Of a stretch of DNA of 64,000 nt, positions 28,657 through 37,772 are shown one piece after another. The notes under the pieces were generated by a model, which saw nothing but the letters and a program-made list of their open reading frames with translations, searched no databases and was not told the DNA's origin. This stretch comes from Pseudoalteromonas luteoviolacea (lineage in GTDB: Bacteria > Pseudomonadota > Gammaproteobacteria > Enterobacterales > Alteromonadaceae). The first letter of the stretch is position 1; each line of letters begins with the position of its first letter. The translations under genes and the position numbers were made by a program. The stretch lies in assembly GCF_018100925.1 (NCBI RefSeq), contig NZ_JAGJEH010000006.1, positions 405,159 through 469,158 on the forward strand, given 5' to 3'.

Positions 28657-29229
28657 ATGCCAAAGGCCAGTGAAATAAAAAAACATGCGGCGATTGAATA
28701 CAATGGTCGAGTTATGATTGTGCGCGATATAGAACGTTCGGTACCGCAAGGTCGTGCAGGTGGTAGCCTTTACCGCATGCGTATGTACGATGTCGTAAAC
28801 AACGGCAAAGTAGATGAAACATTTAAAGCTGAAGAAATGCTAAAACTAGCAGATCTAACTCGCCGCCCTGCAATGTTTTCATACGTAGATGGCGAAGAGT
28901 ATGTATTTATGGATGAAGAGGACTACACACCTTATCACCTAAATAAAGAAGCTATTTCCGAGCAGGTATTGTTCATTAACGAAGATACTAAAGGCCTATC
29001 TGTGGTTGTCGTTGAAGGCAGCCCGGTATCAATTGATTTACCGTCAAGTGTAGAACTTGTGATTGAAGAAACATCCCCCTCTATCAAGGGTGCTTCAGCC
29101 AGTGCACGTACTAAACCAGCCACACTGACCACGGGGCTAATTGTACAAGTTCCGGAGCACATCTCTACAGGTGATAAAATCAAAATTAATACCACTGAAG
29201 TTAAATTCATGGGTCGTGCGGAAAGCTAA
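28657..29229 (+). CDS. efpL: Elongation factor P-like protein EfpL (YeiP)
   Basis: A 190-residue three-domain paralogue of elongation factor P that helps ribosomes through stalling motifs. [17 protein letters not shown], the [19 protein letters not shown] block and the C-terminal [19 protein letters not shown]...GRAES match E. coli YeiP closely. The tip of the first-domain loop is QGRAGGS with Arg33, where true EF-P has a modified Lys. The frame is open from 28597, but the ATG at 28657, with GGGAA upstream, is the family start. A hairpin terminator follows. Confidence 0.93.
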   Translation: MPKASEIKKHAAIEYNGRVMIVRDIERSVPQGRAGGSLYRMRMYDVVNNGKVDETFKAEEMLKLADLTRRPAMFSYVDGEEYVFMDEEDYTPYHLNKEAISEQVLFINEDTKGLSVVVVEGSPVSIDLPSSVELVIEETSPSIKGASASARTKPATLTTGLIVQVPEHISTGDKIKINTTEVKFMGRAES

Positions 29230-29249
29230 TACCGCTTGAACACAATACT

Positions 29250-29275
29250 AAAAGCCGGATAACCCGGCTTTTTTA
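29250..29275 (+). terminator. Terminator after efpL
   Basis: AAGCCGG / CCCGGCTT-type stem (29252-29270) with loop ATAA and a T run, 20 bp after the efpL stop. Confidence 0.85.
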
Positions 29276-29414
29276 CTACCTCTTAGACCTCTCCTGTTAC
29301 TAAGTTCTTAGCTAAAGTTTAGAAGTTAAAATAATACTTTGAATTGCTGCAATTTTGTGCCAATAATAAATGGAACGTTCCAAATAAAAACAATCAAGAT
29401 AATGGGAGTTAGTC

Positions 29415-32132
29415 ATGAGAAGATTTGCACTGTGTGCTCTAGCACTTGCTATTCAATCAACGTCAATACACGCACATTCAGGACATACACATCAACACAC
29501 TCAACAAACTGAACTCAATGAGTGGCAAGATAAAATAAGTTATAAAAAAGGCCAGCGAGTTACCTACCAAGGCGCCGTATACCAGGCTAAATGGTGGTCA
29601 GAAGGAGATTTACCAGCAACCAATACATCGGGCGCTTGGCAGTTTGTGCAATTCATGAATGGCGAAGGTGAGGTATCTAACCCTTGGTTGCACGCACAAG
29701 TTTATACAAAGGGACAAGTGGTTGCGTACAAGGGAGAGATTTTCAAGGCTAAGTGGTGGACATTAAACGAAGTACCGGGTGCAAGCCAAGTATGGGAGAA
29801 AATAGCGCACGACAAAAAGAACGATCCAATTTCACAAATGAGTTTAATTGGCCACAATATTATTCTGAATGAGCAAAAAGCAGAATCACCAGCCGGTGAA
29901 TCCCTAAACAATGCATTTGATGGCGACCCTCGTACCAAATACGTGACGCTCAAACCACAAGGCTGGATACAAGTATCGCTAGCGCAGCCACAAAGCCTTA
30001 CCCAATATCAGTTTACCTCTGCAAATGACGCACCAGGTCGAGATCCTCACAACTGGACGCTAAAAGGTTCCAACGACGGTGAAAACTGGCAGACAATAGA
30101 TCAGCGTAACGAGCAAGTATTCAGCAAACGCTTCGAGCAAAAAACCTATCAATTGTCCGAAGAGCAGCCATACCAACATTACCGTTTTGAGTTAACACAT
30201 AAAGGCACCGATGACTGGGGCTACGACCTTTTGCAAATTGCCGAACTAGACTTGTTTACAAATACACAATTGCCAATTGCCGGAATAACAAGTGACTCCA
30301 ATACCGTATTTGTTGGTGAAATCATTGAGTTTCAAGATGCTAGCCTCAATCAACCAAATAGTTTTGAATGGCAATTTGAACAGGGTATCCCCGCTGCTAG
30401 TTTAGCAAAAAACCCGCTTGTCTCATTCAAGACTCCAGGCGTCAAAAATATTGAACTGACGACATACAACTGGCATGGTCAAAGTGAACTAGTGACTCAA
30501 CAGGTGAAGGTCGTCGACCCAGCAAACCCTTGGCAAGGATTCGATTATCCAGAAATAAAATTTGCTCACGAAGATACTCAAAGCGAAGGATATAAGCGCA
30601 TTCATAGACTCTTTCCTGATTTGGAAAAAACCATCAATGACGTAACGCTACAGGTCAATCAATATTTATATAAACACTATGGTGAGTCACCTGAATTTGA
30701 TTCAGTCACATTTAGCTTGAAGTGGATGGACACCTTAGCTTATCGGGCAGGCTCTGGCCGTAATATGGAAATCGCATTCAGTACAAAATACATCACAGAG
30801 TCACTGGCCAATGCCAGCGATGAGGAAGTGATCTACGAGTTGCTCGGGGTTTTTTGGCACGAGCTTGTACATGGCTACCAACACTTCCCAACAGGGGCAA
30901 TGGCTGATGGCAATGAAGCACATGCCATCATTGAGGGCATCGCTGATCTGGTGAGGATCCGAGCAGGCTTTCATGCGACACGTAGCCCTTCACCTTCGAA
31001 AAACTGGCTCGGTGGCTATACCAATACAGGTTTCTTTTTATCTTGGATACAAGATAACTACGACGATGACTTCACCTACAAAATAAACCAAATGGTACTG
31101 GCTAGCCAAAAAGAAGGTTGGGAATGGACTCTTGAAGAGGCGATCAAGCGCATTTTAAATCAAGATATCAATATTTTATGGCAAAAATATCAAGCGACTT
31201 TAGGCGCTGCTCCCGAAGCACCAGCCATTCCTGATGAGCAACTAAGTTTGATAACTTTGGGCGGTGAGGCAAGCGCTACCGCAGTGCCTGCTGACCCTAT
31301 CTATGACGTTACGAACGCCTTCGATGGCGATCGCTATACTAAATACCTCACTTTAAACGCACATTCAGAAATCACCTTTTCTACTTTTGGTGCTGGGCAG
31401 CTGGAGGCGTATCGCTTAACCGTTGGCGAAAATCAACCTAGCAGAGACCCTAGTAGTTGGACTTTATACGGGTCCCCTGATGGTACTAATTGGCACCAAA
31501 TAGACACGCAAGCACATCAGGTATTTGAACAGAGATTGGAAACTCGGGAGTTTAGCGTTGAGCCAACTCAAAGTTTCAAGCATTTTAAATTTAACTTCAC
31601 TAACAGTGGTAGCCAAAGTAATGGCCAGTCCTTATTTCAAATCGCAGAGATCGATTTGTTAGCCGATAAAACAACCGCCACGTTACCAGTCACACTTGAA
31701 AACTTTGTTTTACTCGGTGGGGAAGCCAGTGCTGAACACGAAGGGTTTAGTCAATGGGGAGAGGGCTACCAAAGTGCCTTTGACGGTGATCGCAGCAACA
31801 AGTATGTCGCGCTAACCAAACAAGGTTGGTTACAATTCAACACAACACAGCCACGCACTTTAAAGGCATACAGTATCACCAGTGGCAATGACGCTCCGGA
31901 ACGAGATCCGGCGCAGTGGACTGTGTCAGGTTCCAATGACGGCGTTCAATGGCACACACTGGATTCTCGTCAATCACAACAGTTTGAGTCACGTAATCAA
32001 ACAAAAACCTTCCGCATTGAAAACGATACTGCATACTCTCAATTTCGCATTGAGCTAACGCATACCGCCACCGATGCAAATGGTAACGATTTATTACAAC
32101 TATCTGAAATCGAACTGTTTAGTGCTAAATAG
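29415..32132 (+). CDS. Secreted modular metallopeptidase (BSP family) with chitin-binding and F5/8C domains
   Basis: A 905-residue exported protein (signal peptide 1-20, ending IHA). Domains in order: two CBM5/12-type chitin-binding modules (about 36-80 and 92-130, each with a YKKGQ/YTKGQ..V.Y.G..Y/FKAKWW pattern), a discoidin-like F5/8 type C domain (145-290), a PKD-like domain (292-368), a catalytic domain of the plant basic secretory protein family (about 375-600) with zinc motif HELVH at 482-486 and GGYTNTGFFLSWI downstream, and two more F5/8C domains (about 610-757 and 765-905). The three F5/8C copies share AFDGD, K-Y, RDP..W and GS.DG..W signatures. It is probably a surface or extracellular protease binding chitin and glycoconjugates. 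A start His-rich stretch (HSGHTHQHTQ) follows the signal peptide. Monocistronic. Confidence 0.8.
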   Translation: MRRFALCALALAIQSTSIHAHSGHTHQHTQQTELNEWQDKISYKKGQRVTYQGAVYQAKWWSEGDLPATNTSGAWQFVQFMNGEGEVSNPWLHAQVYTKGQVVAYKGEIFKAKWWTLNEVPGASQVWEKIAHDKKNDPISQMSLIGHNIILNEQKAESPAGESLNNAFDGDPRTKYVTLKPQGWIQVSLAQPQSLTQYQFTSANDAPGRDPHNWTLKGSNDGENWQTIDQRNEQVFSKRFEQKTYQLSEEQPYQHYRFELTHKGTDDWGYDLLQIAELDLFTNTQLPIAGITSDSNTVFVGEIIEFQDASLNQPNSFEWQFEQGIPAASLAKNPLVSFKTPGVKNIELTTYNWHGQSELVTQQVKVVDPANPWQGFDYPEIKFAHEDTQSEGYKRIHRLFPDLEKTINDVTLQVNQYLYKHYGESPEFDSVTFSLKWMDTLAYRAGSGRNMEIAFSTKYITESLANASDEEVIYELLGVFWHELVHGYQHFPTGAMADGNEAHAIIEGIADLVRIRAGFHATRSPSPSKNWLGGYTNTGFFLSWIQDNYDDDFTYKINQMVLASQKEGWEWTLEEAIKRILNQDINILWQKYQATLGAAPEAPAIPDEQLSLITLGGEASATAVPADPIYDVTNAFDGDRYTKYLTLNAHSEITFSTFGAGQLEAYRLTVGENQPSRDPSSWTLYGSPDGTNWHQIDTQAHQVFEQRLETREFSVEPTQSFKHFKFNFTNSGSQSNGQSLFQIAEIDLLADKTTATLPVTLENFVLLGGEASAEHEGFSQWGEGYQSAFDGDRSNKYVALTKQGWLQFNTTQPRTLKAYSITSGNDAPERDPAQWTVSGSNDGVQWHTLDSRQSQQFESRNQTKTFRIENDTAYSQFRIELTHTATDANGNDLLQLSEIELFSAK

Positions 32133-32143
32133 ATGGCATATCT

Positions 32144-32171
32144 AGGACAAGGTGCTCGTGTACCTTGTCCT
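32144..32171 (+). terminator. Hairpin after the modular protease gene
   Basis: Perfect 10-bp stem AGGACAAGGT / ACCTTGTCCT with an 8-nt loop, 12 bp after the stop. The tail (CTCTCTGT) is only moderately T-rich, so termination may be partial. Confidence 0.6.
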
Positions 32172-32361
32172 CTCTGTATGTAACCCCCCTTCCTCATTAG
32201 CCATCGACCCCCCCTACTCCGACGCTAAACTTTTCAGCTTTGACTATACGCGACACGGCGTAAAAACTTGAGAAATTACGCTAGCCATCATATGATCCTT
32301 ATTTGCACAATGAATGGATAGTTTGACGGACTGTAACAGGTATATATGGATATCAGGATAG

Positions 32362-35040
32362 ATGAAAACCAGTAAGCTCAGTATCAGGTTACTTTGGTAC
32401 ATCACACCGCTTGTGATTTTGCCTTTGTTATTTCTCGGTGGCTTTACACTGACCAATGTAACTAGCTCAACGCAAAAGCAAGCAAAGCTCATTGTCAGCC
32501 GCTTTGTCGAGCAACAGCAGCAGAAAATGTTCAACTACATGGAAATCTATCAGTCAACGACCAAACTGCTGTCCACCTCGCCTGTACTAAGTGACTTTTT
32601 ACTGACTCCCCCAGACGAAAAGCAAGTAAAAACGAAACGCCTAGGTGCGTTGATGGATGTATTTGCAAGCTACAGTGAAGCCTATCCAGATATTCTCAGC
32701 ATTAACTTAGTTGATGCAGAAGGCAATAGCCACGCCTTCTATTCGAGCAATCTGAGCTTTGCACCTGACGATTATCCTTTTTTTGACCAAGTGCTTAAAA
32801 GCAACTTGCGCCAACAACAATATATGCTGCCAGCGAAAGATGACGGTACTCAGCTCTATTTTGTGCAACAAATTTACAGTGTAAATTTTCACCTCAAAAG
32901 GCCTCAGCGCCAAGGCTATATCATAGTTCGAGTAGCCCCTTCTATTATCAGCAGTAGCATATTAGAAGCCCCCTACGACAACACATTGAACCTGCTGGTA
33001 TCTGCACAAGGTGAAGTACTTTTCTCTTCAGATGGGCAATTTTCTTCTAGTTATTTAAGCGATGAGGAAATGGCACAAATAAGCTCATTAGCTGACAGAG
33101 GTAAGCTCGACTCTATTGTTTTACCTTCCGTAGATGGACTGAAGCGCATGACCTACAGTGCGCAGTTAAGTGGTGGGTATTACTATATATCGACAATACC
33201 TAAGAGCATTCTTTATCAATCGGGCAAAGCTATTAGCCTTATCACTGCACTCATTGTGATCCTCTCTGTAGTAACACTACCTGTGCTCATCTTCATTGTG
33301 GTGCGTAATCTCTTACTCACCCCTATAGAACTGCTTGGCGAAGCCAGTCACCGAGTTGGTGATGGCGATTTATCTGTGTATCTACCTGCCCATGATGATG
33401 ATGAAGTTGGCACATTATTCGATGACTTCAATCACATGGTTAAACAAATCAGAGACTTCCAAGGTGAATTAGAAGATTACAAACTCCACCTTGAAGAAAA
33501 AGTAGAGAACAGAACACGCGCTTTGGAAGAAATGAATCAACAGCTTGAGGTTGCAATAAAAGAAGCTGAGCAAGCAAACCAGCTCAAAAGCCGATTTTTA
33601 GCCAATATGAGTCATGAGATACGTACGCCTTTAACCGCGATTATGGGGTTCACAGAACAGCTATTGCACAACCCAAATGCAAAAAATGCAGATCTGCACT
33701 TAGACACCATTTTGAGAAACTCTAAGCACCTATTAGAGTTAATTAATAATATTCTCGATTTATCCAAAATCGAAGCTGAAAAACTCGCCGTTGAGCAAAA
33801 CGAAATTGAGTTTTTGCCGCTGCTAAAAGACATTGAGTCGATTATTCAGCCCCTTGCCGAAGAAAAGCAATTAGAGTTAACGCTTGACTACGCATTTCCA
33901 CTGCCCAAAGTCCTCAACAGCGATGAAACCCGTCTTAAACAAATCTTACTCAATATTGCCAGCAATGCCGTCAAGTTTACTGAACACGGCTTTATCTCTA
34001 TTGGGATTGATTTTCATACCCAAAGTGACCAGTTTGTATTTGTTGTCAAAGATACGGGTATTGGTATGTCTCAAAGTGAGATGGAGCGTGTGTTTAAGCC
34101 TTTTGAACAGGCCGATACCACCACCACTAGACGTTTTGGAGGCACGGGACTAGGACTATGTATTTCCAAAAATCTTGCGCAATTGTTAGGTGGAGATGTC
34201 CAAGTAAACAGTGAACAAGGCAATGGCAGTACGTTTACAATCACCATCTCTGCTAATCACGCAAGCCAAGAAATTCAATGGATTGACTGTGACTCATATA
34301 TTCACAATCAAACCAGCAACTCACAAAAACTCGCTGAAACCCAGTTAGAAGCAACTATTTTGTTAGCCGAGGATAACAAGGATAACCAAGAGTTGATCTC
34401 CTTACTATTAAGTTCTTGGGGTCTGGTTCCAGACATCGCTAATAATGGCGCTCAAGCCGTGGAGATGTCATTGATCAACGATTACGACTTAATCTTGATG
34501 GACATGCAAATGCCCGTTATGGGTGGATTGGAAGCCACTGAGATGCTCAGACACGCAGCCTATGACGGCCCTATTGTTGCCTTGACTGCCAACATTATGA
34601 AGCATGACATAGACACCTACCTTGCCGCTGGGTGTAACGCTACACTCGGAAAACCAATCGACAGGGAAAAGCTTGGGGCGGTGTTACTGGAGTTTCTCGA
34701 GCTGGCAAACGACAACGCGTCTAAATGGAATAATTTACTCAAAAGCGAAAAGTTCCTACAGATCAGCCAAAATTATTTAGAAAAATTGCCCGAGCAGCTA
34801 GAGCTGGTTGAATCTCTTTATCAGAATCAAGAGTGGGAATCGCTTCGTGCGCTCGCTCATAGCCTTAAAGGCAGCGCGGGCTGTTTTGGGTTTAGTAATA
34901 TTCACAGTGCCGCTGGAGAGCTTGAAAGCAGCCTACAAGAGAATAACAAAGCACAGTGGCAATACACAACGCTACAGCTTACGCAGGCGATCCGATACAC
35001 ATTAGAAAACGAAGACGTGCAACTACAAGCCGTAAAATAA
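32362..35040 (+). CDS. Hybrid sensor histidine kinase with receiver and HPt domains
   Basis: An 892-residue membrane kinase. Membrane segments at about 10-32 and 290-318 enclose a periplasmic sensor domain of roughly 255 residues that looks Cache-like; a HAMP linker follows (about 318-372), then a short coiled coil, the HisKA dimerisation domain with His418 in NMSHEIRTPL, an HATPase domain (N box NAVKF, G boxes GTGLGLCIS), a receiver with phospho-acceptor Asp714 in LMDMQMPVMGG, and a C-terminal HPt domain with His833 in AHSLKGSAGCFG. The complete His-Asp-His relay calls for a separate response regulator, which is not nearby. The signal is unknown. Confidence 0.92.
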   Translation: MKTSKLSIRLLWYITPLVILPLLFLGGFTLTNVTSSTQKQAKLIVSRFVEQQQQKMFNYMEIYQSTTKLLSTSPVLSDFLLTPPDEKQVKTKRLGALMDVFASYSEAYPDILSINLVDAEGNSHAFYSSNLSFAPDDYPFFDQVLKSNLRQQQYMLPAKDDGTQLYFVQQIYSVNFHLKRPQRQGYIIVRVAPSIISSSILEAPYDNTLNLLVSAQGEVLFSSDGQFSSSYLSDEEMAQISSLADRGKLDSIVLPSVDGLKRMTYSAQLSGGYYYISTIPKSILYQSGKAISLITALIVILSVVTLPVLIFIVVRNLLLTPIELLGEASHRVGDGDLSVYLPAHDDDEVGTLFDDFNHMVKQIRDFQGELEDYKLHLEEKVENRTRALEEMNQQLEVAIKEAEQANQLKSRFLANMSHEIRTPLTAIMGFTEQLLHNPNAKNADLHLDTILRNSKHLLELINNILDLSKIEAEKLAVEQNEIEFLPLLKDIESIIQPLAEEKQLELTLDYAFPLPKVLNSDETRLKQILLNIASNAVKFTEHGFISIGIDFHTQSDQFVFVVKDTGIGMSQSEMERVFKPFEQADTTTTRRFGGTGLGLCISKNLAQLLGGDVQVNSEQGNGSTFTITISANHASQEIQWIDCDSYIHNQTSNSQKLAETQLEATILLAEDNKDNQELISLLLSSWGLVPDIANNGAQAVEMSLINDYDLILMDMQMPVMGGLEATEMLRHAAYDGPIVALTANIMKHDIDTYLAAGCNATLGKPIDREKLGAVLLEFLELANDNASKWNNLLKSEKFLQISQNYLEKLPEQLELVESLYQNQEWESLRALAHSLKGSAGCFGFSNIHSAAGELESSLQENNKAQWQYTTLQLTQAIRYTLENEDVQLQAVK

Positions 35041-35059
35041 AAGGCCTACGATATTACTT

Positions 35060-35506
35060 TTAAAATTCTAAGCCCATTAAAACCGCATCTTCTCTTCCCA
35101 ACTCAGCAGGGTAGTAGTTTTTTCGCGTTCCCATAATGTTCAGGCCTACTTTTTTATAAAGTGCAATGGCTGCTTGGTTAGATGCTCGTACTTCTAGAAA
35201 TAAGTTTTCAGCTTGCTCATCGCGACATTGCTGAATTAACGCTTGCATAAGCTCTGTCGCTATCCCCTGCCCCTGATGCTTTGGATCAACACAAATATTC
35301 ATCAAGGTATAGTCTGGCCCTGCTCGCTCTGCAATAAAGTAACCGACCAACCCCAGCTCTGAATCTCGGCATGCATTAAAATATCGTCCGCCGATACAAG
35401 AGGTCAGGGTTTTTTCGCTCCACGGGTGGCTGTGACACGCATTTTCAATCCGCATGATATCTGCTATTGGAAATTTGGCTAACGCCTCGCTACGTAGATA
35501 CTGCAT
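35060..35506 (-). CDS. rimI: Ribosomal protein S18 alanine N-acetyltransferase
   Basis: A 148-residue GNAT acetyltransferase that modifies the N-terminus of ribosomal protein S18. The acetyl-CoA loop is visible as VDPKHQGQGIATELM, with the family's ENLFLEVRASNQAAIALYKKVGL following. It overlaps the upstream holD gene by 17 bp, the same pairing as in E. coli, so they are co-transcribed and probably translationally coupled. Confidence 0.92.
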   Translation of the reverse strand: MQYLRSEALAKFPIADIMRIENACHSHPWSEKTLTSCIGGRYFNACRDSELGLVGYFIAERAGPDYTLMNICVDPKHQGQGIATELMQALIQQCRDEQAENLFLEVRASNQAAIALYKKVGLNIMGTRKNYYPAELGREDAVLMGLEF

Positions 35507-35777
35507 GATATATCACTTGCCATAATTGTTGTTTTTGCGTCGCGGTTAGGTGTTCATTCGGTAGAGTGAGTGTTGTACCGTGCAGTGCAATTGATTCCCC
35601 AAAGATCACCTCTAAATTCTCACAGTTCAACGCAAGCGCGACATCTTCCGCCAAACGCACAGGCAATACCAAAGGAACAGAAACACTGTTGGCATCATTT
35701 GACGCTGTGAGTGTGTCATATTGCGCTTTAAGTTTGAGTGGTGTTAAACCAAGTAATTGAGCATGTATCGGGTGCAT
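35490..35777 (-). CDS. holD: DNA polymerase III psi subunit (short HolD)
   Basis: A 95-residue protein recognised mainly by position before rimI, and by a loose HolD pattern: AQLLGLTPLKLK near the start (E. coli QLQQLGITQWSLR), a central hydrophobic sheet region, and LTATQKQQLWQVIYH near the end (E. coli LRANPTARAALWQQIC). HolD links the clamp loader to HolC and SSB. It is clearly shorter than the E. coli protein (137), lacking most of the middle, which is common outside enterobacteria. Sequence similarity alone would not settle it. Confidence 0.75.
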   Translation of the reverse strand: MHPIHAQLLGLTPLKLKAQYDTLTASNDANSVSVPLVLPVRLAEDVALALNCENLEVIFGESIALHGTTLTLPNEHLTATQKQQLWQVIYHAVST

Positions 35778-35848
35778 GGTAAAAATACTTTTTTATTGAG
35801 TCTAAATGGAAGTATTAAAAGAATCAATTAAGTGGGTAAAGTAAGAAG

Positions 35849-35925
35849 TGGCAGGGGCGGCAGGACTCGAACCCGCAACCATCGGTTTTGGAGACCGCTG
35901 TTCTACCAATTGGAACTACGCCCCT
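35849..35925 (-). tRNA. tRNA-Trp (CCA anticodon)
   Basis: A 77-nt gene read on the minus strand, starting AGGGGCGTAGTTC and ending CGCCCCTGCCA with the CCA tail encoded. The anticodon loop is CTCCAAA (anticodon CCA), the T loop TTCGAGT. Acceptor, D (GTTC/GAAC) and T (GCGGG/CCTGC) stems pair. The first pair of the anticodon stem, G27 with A43, is a mismatch in this copy, where E. coli has C-G. It is a lone tRNA between holD and guaA. Confidence 0.95.
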
Positions 35926-35938
35926 GCAATGTCGACGC

Positions 35939-35966
35939 ATTATAAAGAGCTTTTAGAAAAGGTAAA
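35939..35966 (-). promoter_or_regulatory. tRNA-Trp promoter
   Basis: Minus strand: TTTACC (35966-35961), 16-base spacer, TATAAT (35944-35939), then a GC-rich discriminator (GCGTCGAC) as in growth-rate-regulated stable RNA promoters. Transcription would start a few bases before the mature tRNA end at 35925. Confidence 0.7.
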
Positions 35967-36008
35967 GAGGAAAAATGCATTTTTTTGTTTGTTTGCGTCA
36001 TTTATAAA

Positions 36009-36043
36009 CAAAAAGGCGAATATTTACCATATTCGCCTTTTTT
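36009..36043 (-). terminator. Terminator after guaA
   Basis: AAAAGGCGAATAT / ATATTCGCCTTTT stem with loop TTACC, strong on both strands (A run left, T run right), about 30 bp past the guaA stop. Confidence 0.9.
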
Positions 36044-36071
36044 TCATTCAATTAGCGAGCGCTAATTTAAA

Positions 36072-37646
36072 TTATTCCCACTCGATAGTTGCAGGTGGTT
36101 TACCTGAAATATCATAAACAACGCGAGAAATACCATCGATTTCGTTGATGATGCGGTTTGAAACATGGCCTAGGAAGTCATAAGGCAGCTGTGACCAACG
36201 CGCTGTCATAAAGTCAATTGTTTCTACACAACGAAGTGATACTACCCAATCGTATTTACGAGCATCACCCATTACGCCTACAGATTTGACCGGAAGGAAT
36301 ACTGTGAATGCTTGAGATACTTTGTGGTATAGCTCAGCTTTGTGTAACTCTTCAATGAAGATAGCATCTGCACGACGAAGTAAATCACAGTATTCTTTCT
36401 TGATTTCACCGAGTACACGCACACCTAAACCAGGACCCGGGAATGGGTGACGGTATAACATGTCGTAAGGTAAGCCAAGCTCTAGGCCAATCTTACGTAC
36501 TTCATCTTTAAACAGCTCGCGAAGTGGTTCTACTAGACCCATTTCCATATCGTCAGGCAGACCACCTACATTGTGGTGCGACTTGATCACGTGCGCCTTA
36601 CCTGTTTTAGACGCTGCTGACTCGATTACATCTGGGTAAATTGTGCCTTGCGCCAACCATTTAGCATTTTTTAACTTTTTAGATTCAGCGTCGAATACGT
36701 CAATGAAAGTATGACCAATTGCTTTGCGCTTATCTTCAGGATCAGAAAGACCTGCTAGGTCATTTAGGAACTGCTCTTCAGCATCCACTTTGATGATATT
36801 CAGGCCGAACTTATCACCAAACATTTCCATTACTTGCTGACCTTCGTTTAAACGAAGTAAACCGTTATCAACAAATACACATGTTAGCTTCTTGCCAATT
36901 GCACGGTGGATAAGCATTGCCACTACTGATGAGTCAACACCACCAGATAGACCTAAAATAACTTCGTCATCACCTACTTTTTCTTTGATACGCTCTACCG
37001 CATCTTCAATGATCTGCGACGGCGTCCATAGCTTTTCACAACCACAGATATCAATTGCAAAACGCTCTAACAAACGTGTACCTTGCTGTGTATGCGTTAC
37101 TTCTGGGTGGAACTGTACGCCGTAGAATCGCTTTTCTTCCCAAGACATTGCCGCGTGTGGACACGTGTCAGTTTTTGCACTTGTTACAAACGTTTCTGGA
37201 ATTTCAATAACTTTATCGCCGTGGCTCATCCATACGTCAAGCTGACCAACGCCATCTTCGATATGATCTTCAATCGCTTCGAATAGTGCACAGTTACCGA
37301 CTTTTTCAACTTTCGCGTAACCAAACTCTTTCTTATCAGAGCTATGTACTTTACCGCCAAGCTGCATTGCCATTGTTTGCATACCGTAACAAACACCAAG
37401 TACAGGTACACCCGCTTCGAATACATATTCTGGGGCGCGCGGGCTGTTTTCTTCTGTTGTCGACTCTGGACCACCAGACAGGATGATGCCCTGAGGGTTG
37501 AATTCACGGATCTGCTCTTCCGTTACATCCCAAGCCCAAAGTTCACAGTAAACGCCAATCTCACGTACACGACGTGCAATTAACTGCGTGTATTGAGAAC
37601 CGAAGTCTAAGATCAAAATACGGGAATCATGGATGTCTTTGCTCAT
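36072..37646 (-). CDS. guaA: GMP synthase (glutamine-hydrolysing)
   Basis: A 524-residue enzyme that aminates XMP to GMP. The N-terminal class I glutamine amidotransferase has Cys86 in GVCYGMQ and a later HPEVTHT with the catalytic His/Glu pair; the ATP pyrophosphatase P-loop is GLSGGVDSS; the C-terminal dimerisation domain ends with [12 protein letters not shown], the usual end of GuaA. It follows guaB by about 126 bp on the same strand with a terminator between them, so expression may be partly separate. Confidence 0.97.
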   Translation of the reverse strand: MSKDIHDSRILILDFGSQYTQLIARRVREIGVYCELWAWDVTEEQIREFNPQGIILSGGPESTTEENSPRAPEYVFEAGVPVLGVCYGMQTMAMQLGGKVHSSDKKEFGYAKVEKVGNCALFEAIEDHIEDGVGQLDVWMSHGDKVIEIPETFVTSAKTDTCPHAAMSWEEKRFYGVQFHPEVTHTQQGTRLLERFAIDICGCEKLWTPSQIIEDAVERIKEKVGDDEVILGLSGGVDSSVVAMLIHRAIGKKLTCVFVDNGLLRLNEGQQVMEMFGDKFGLNIIKVDAEEQFLNDLAGLSDPEDKRKAIGHTFIDVFDAESKKLKNAKWLAQGTIYPDVIESAASKTGKAHVIKSHHNVGGLPDDMEMGLVEPLRELFKDEVRKIGLELGLPYDMLYRHPFPGPGLGVRVLGEIKKEYCDLLRRADAIFIEELHKAELYHKVSQAFTVFLPVKSVGVMGDARKYDWVVSLRCVETIDFMTARWSQLPYDFLGHVSNRIINEIDGISRVVYDISGKPPATIEWE

Positions 37647-37715
37647 TGATAATCTCGTTAGTTAGGAAACGATAAAATTAGTAAAGCACAGCTAACCTGC
37701 TTTACCAGAATTAAA

Positions 37716-37738
37716 AAGGGCTAGCTGCTGCTAGCCCT
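37716..37738 (-). terminator. Hairpin between guaB and guaA
   Basis: GGGCTAGC / GCTAGCCC stem with loop TGCT at 37718-37737. On the minus strand it is followed by TTTTTAA, so it is a usable terminator or attenuator between guaB and guaA. Confidence 0.75.
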
Positions 37739-37772
37739 GACAATTTTGCGGGCTCAACACTCGTTGGCCGGC

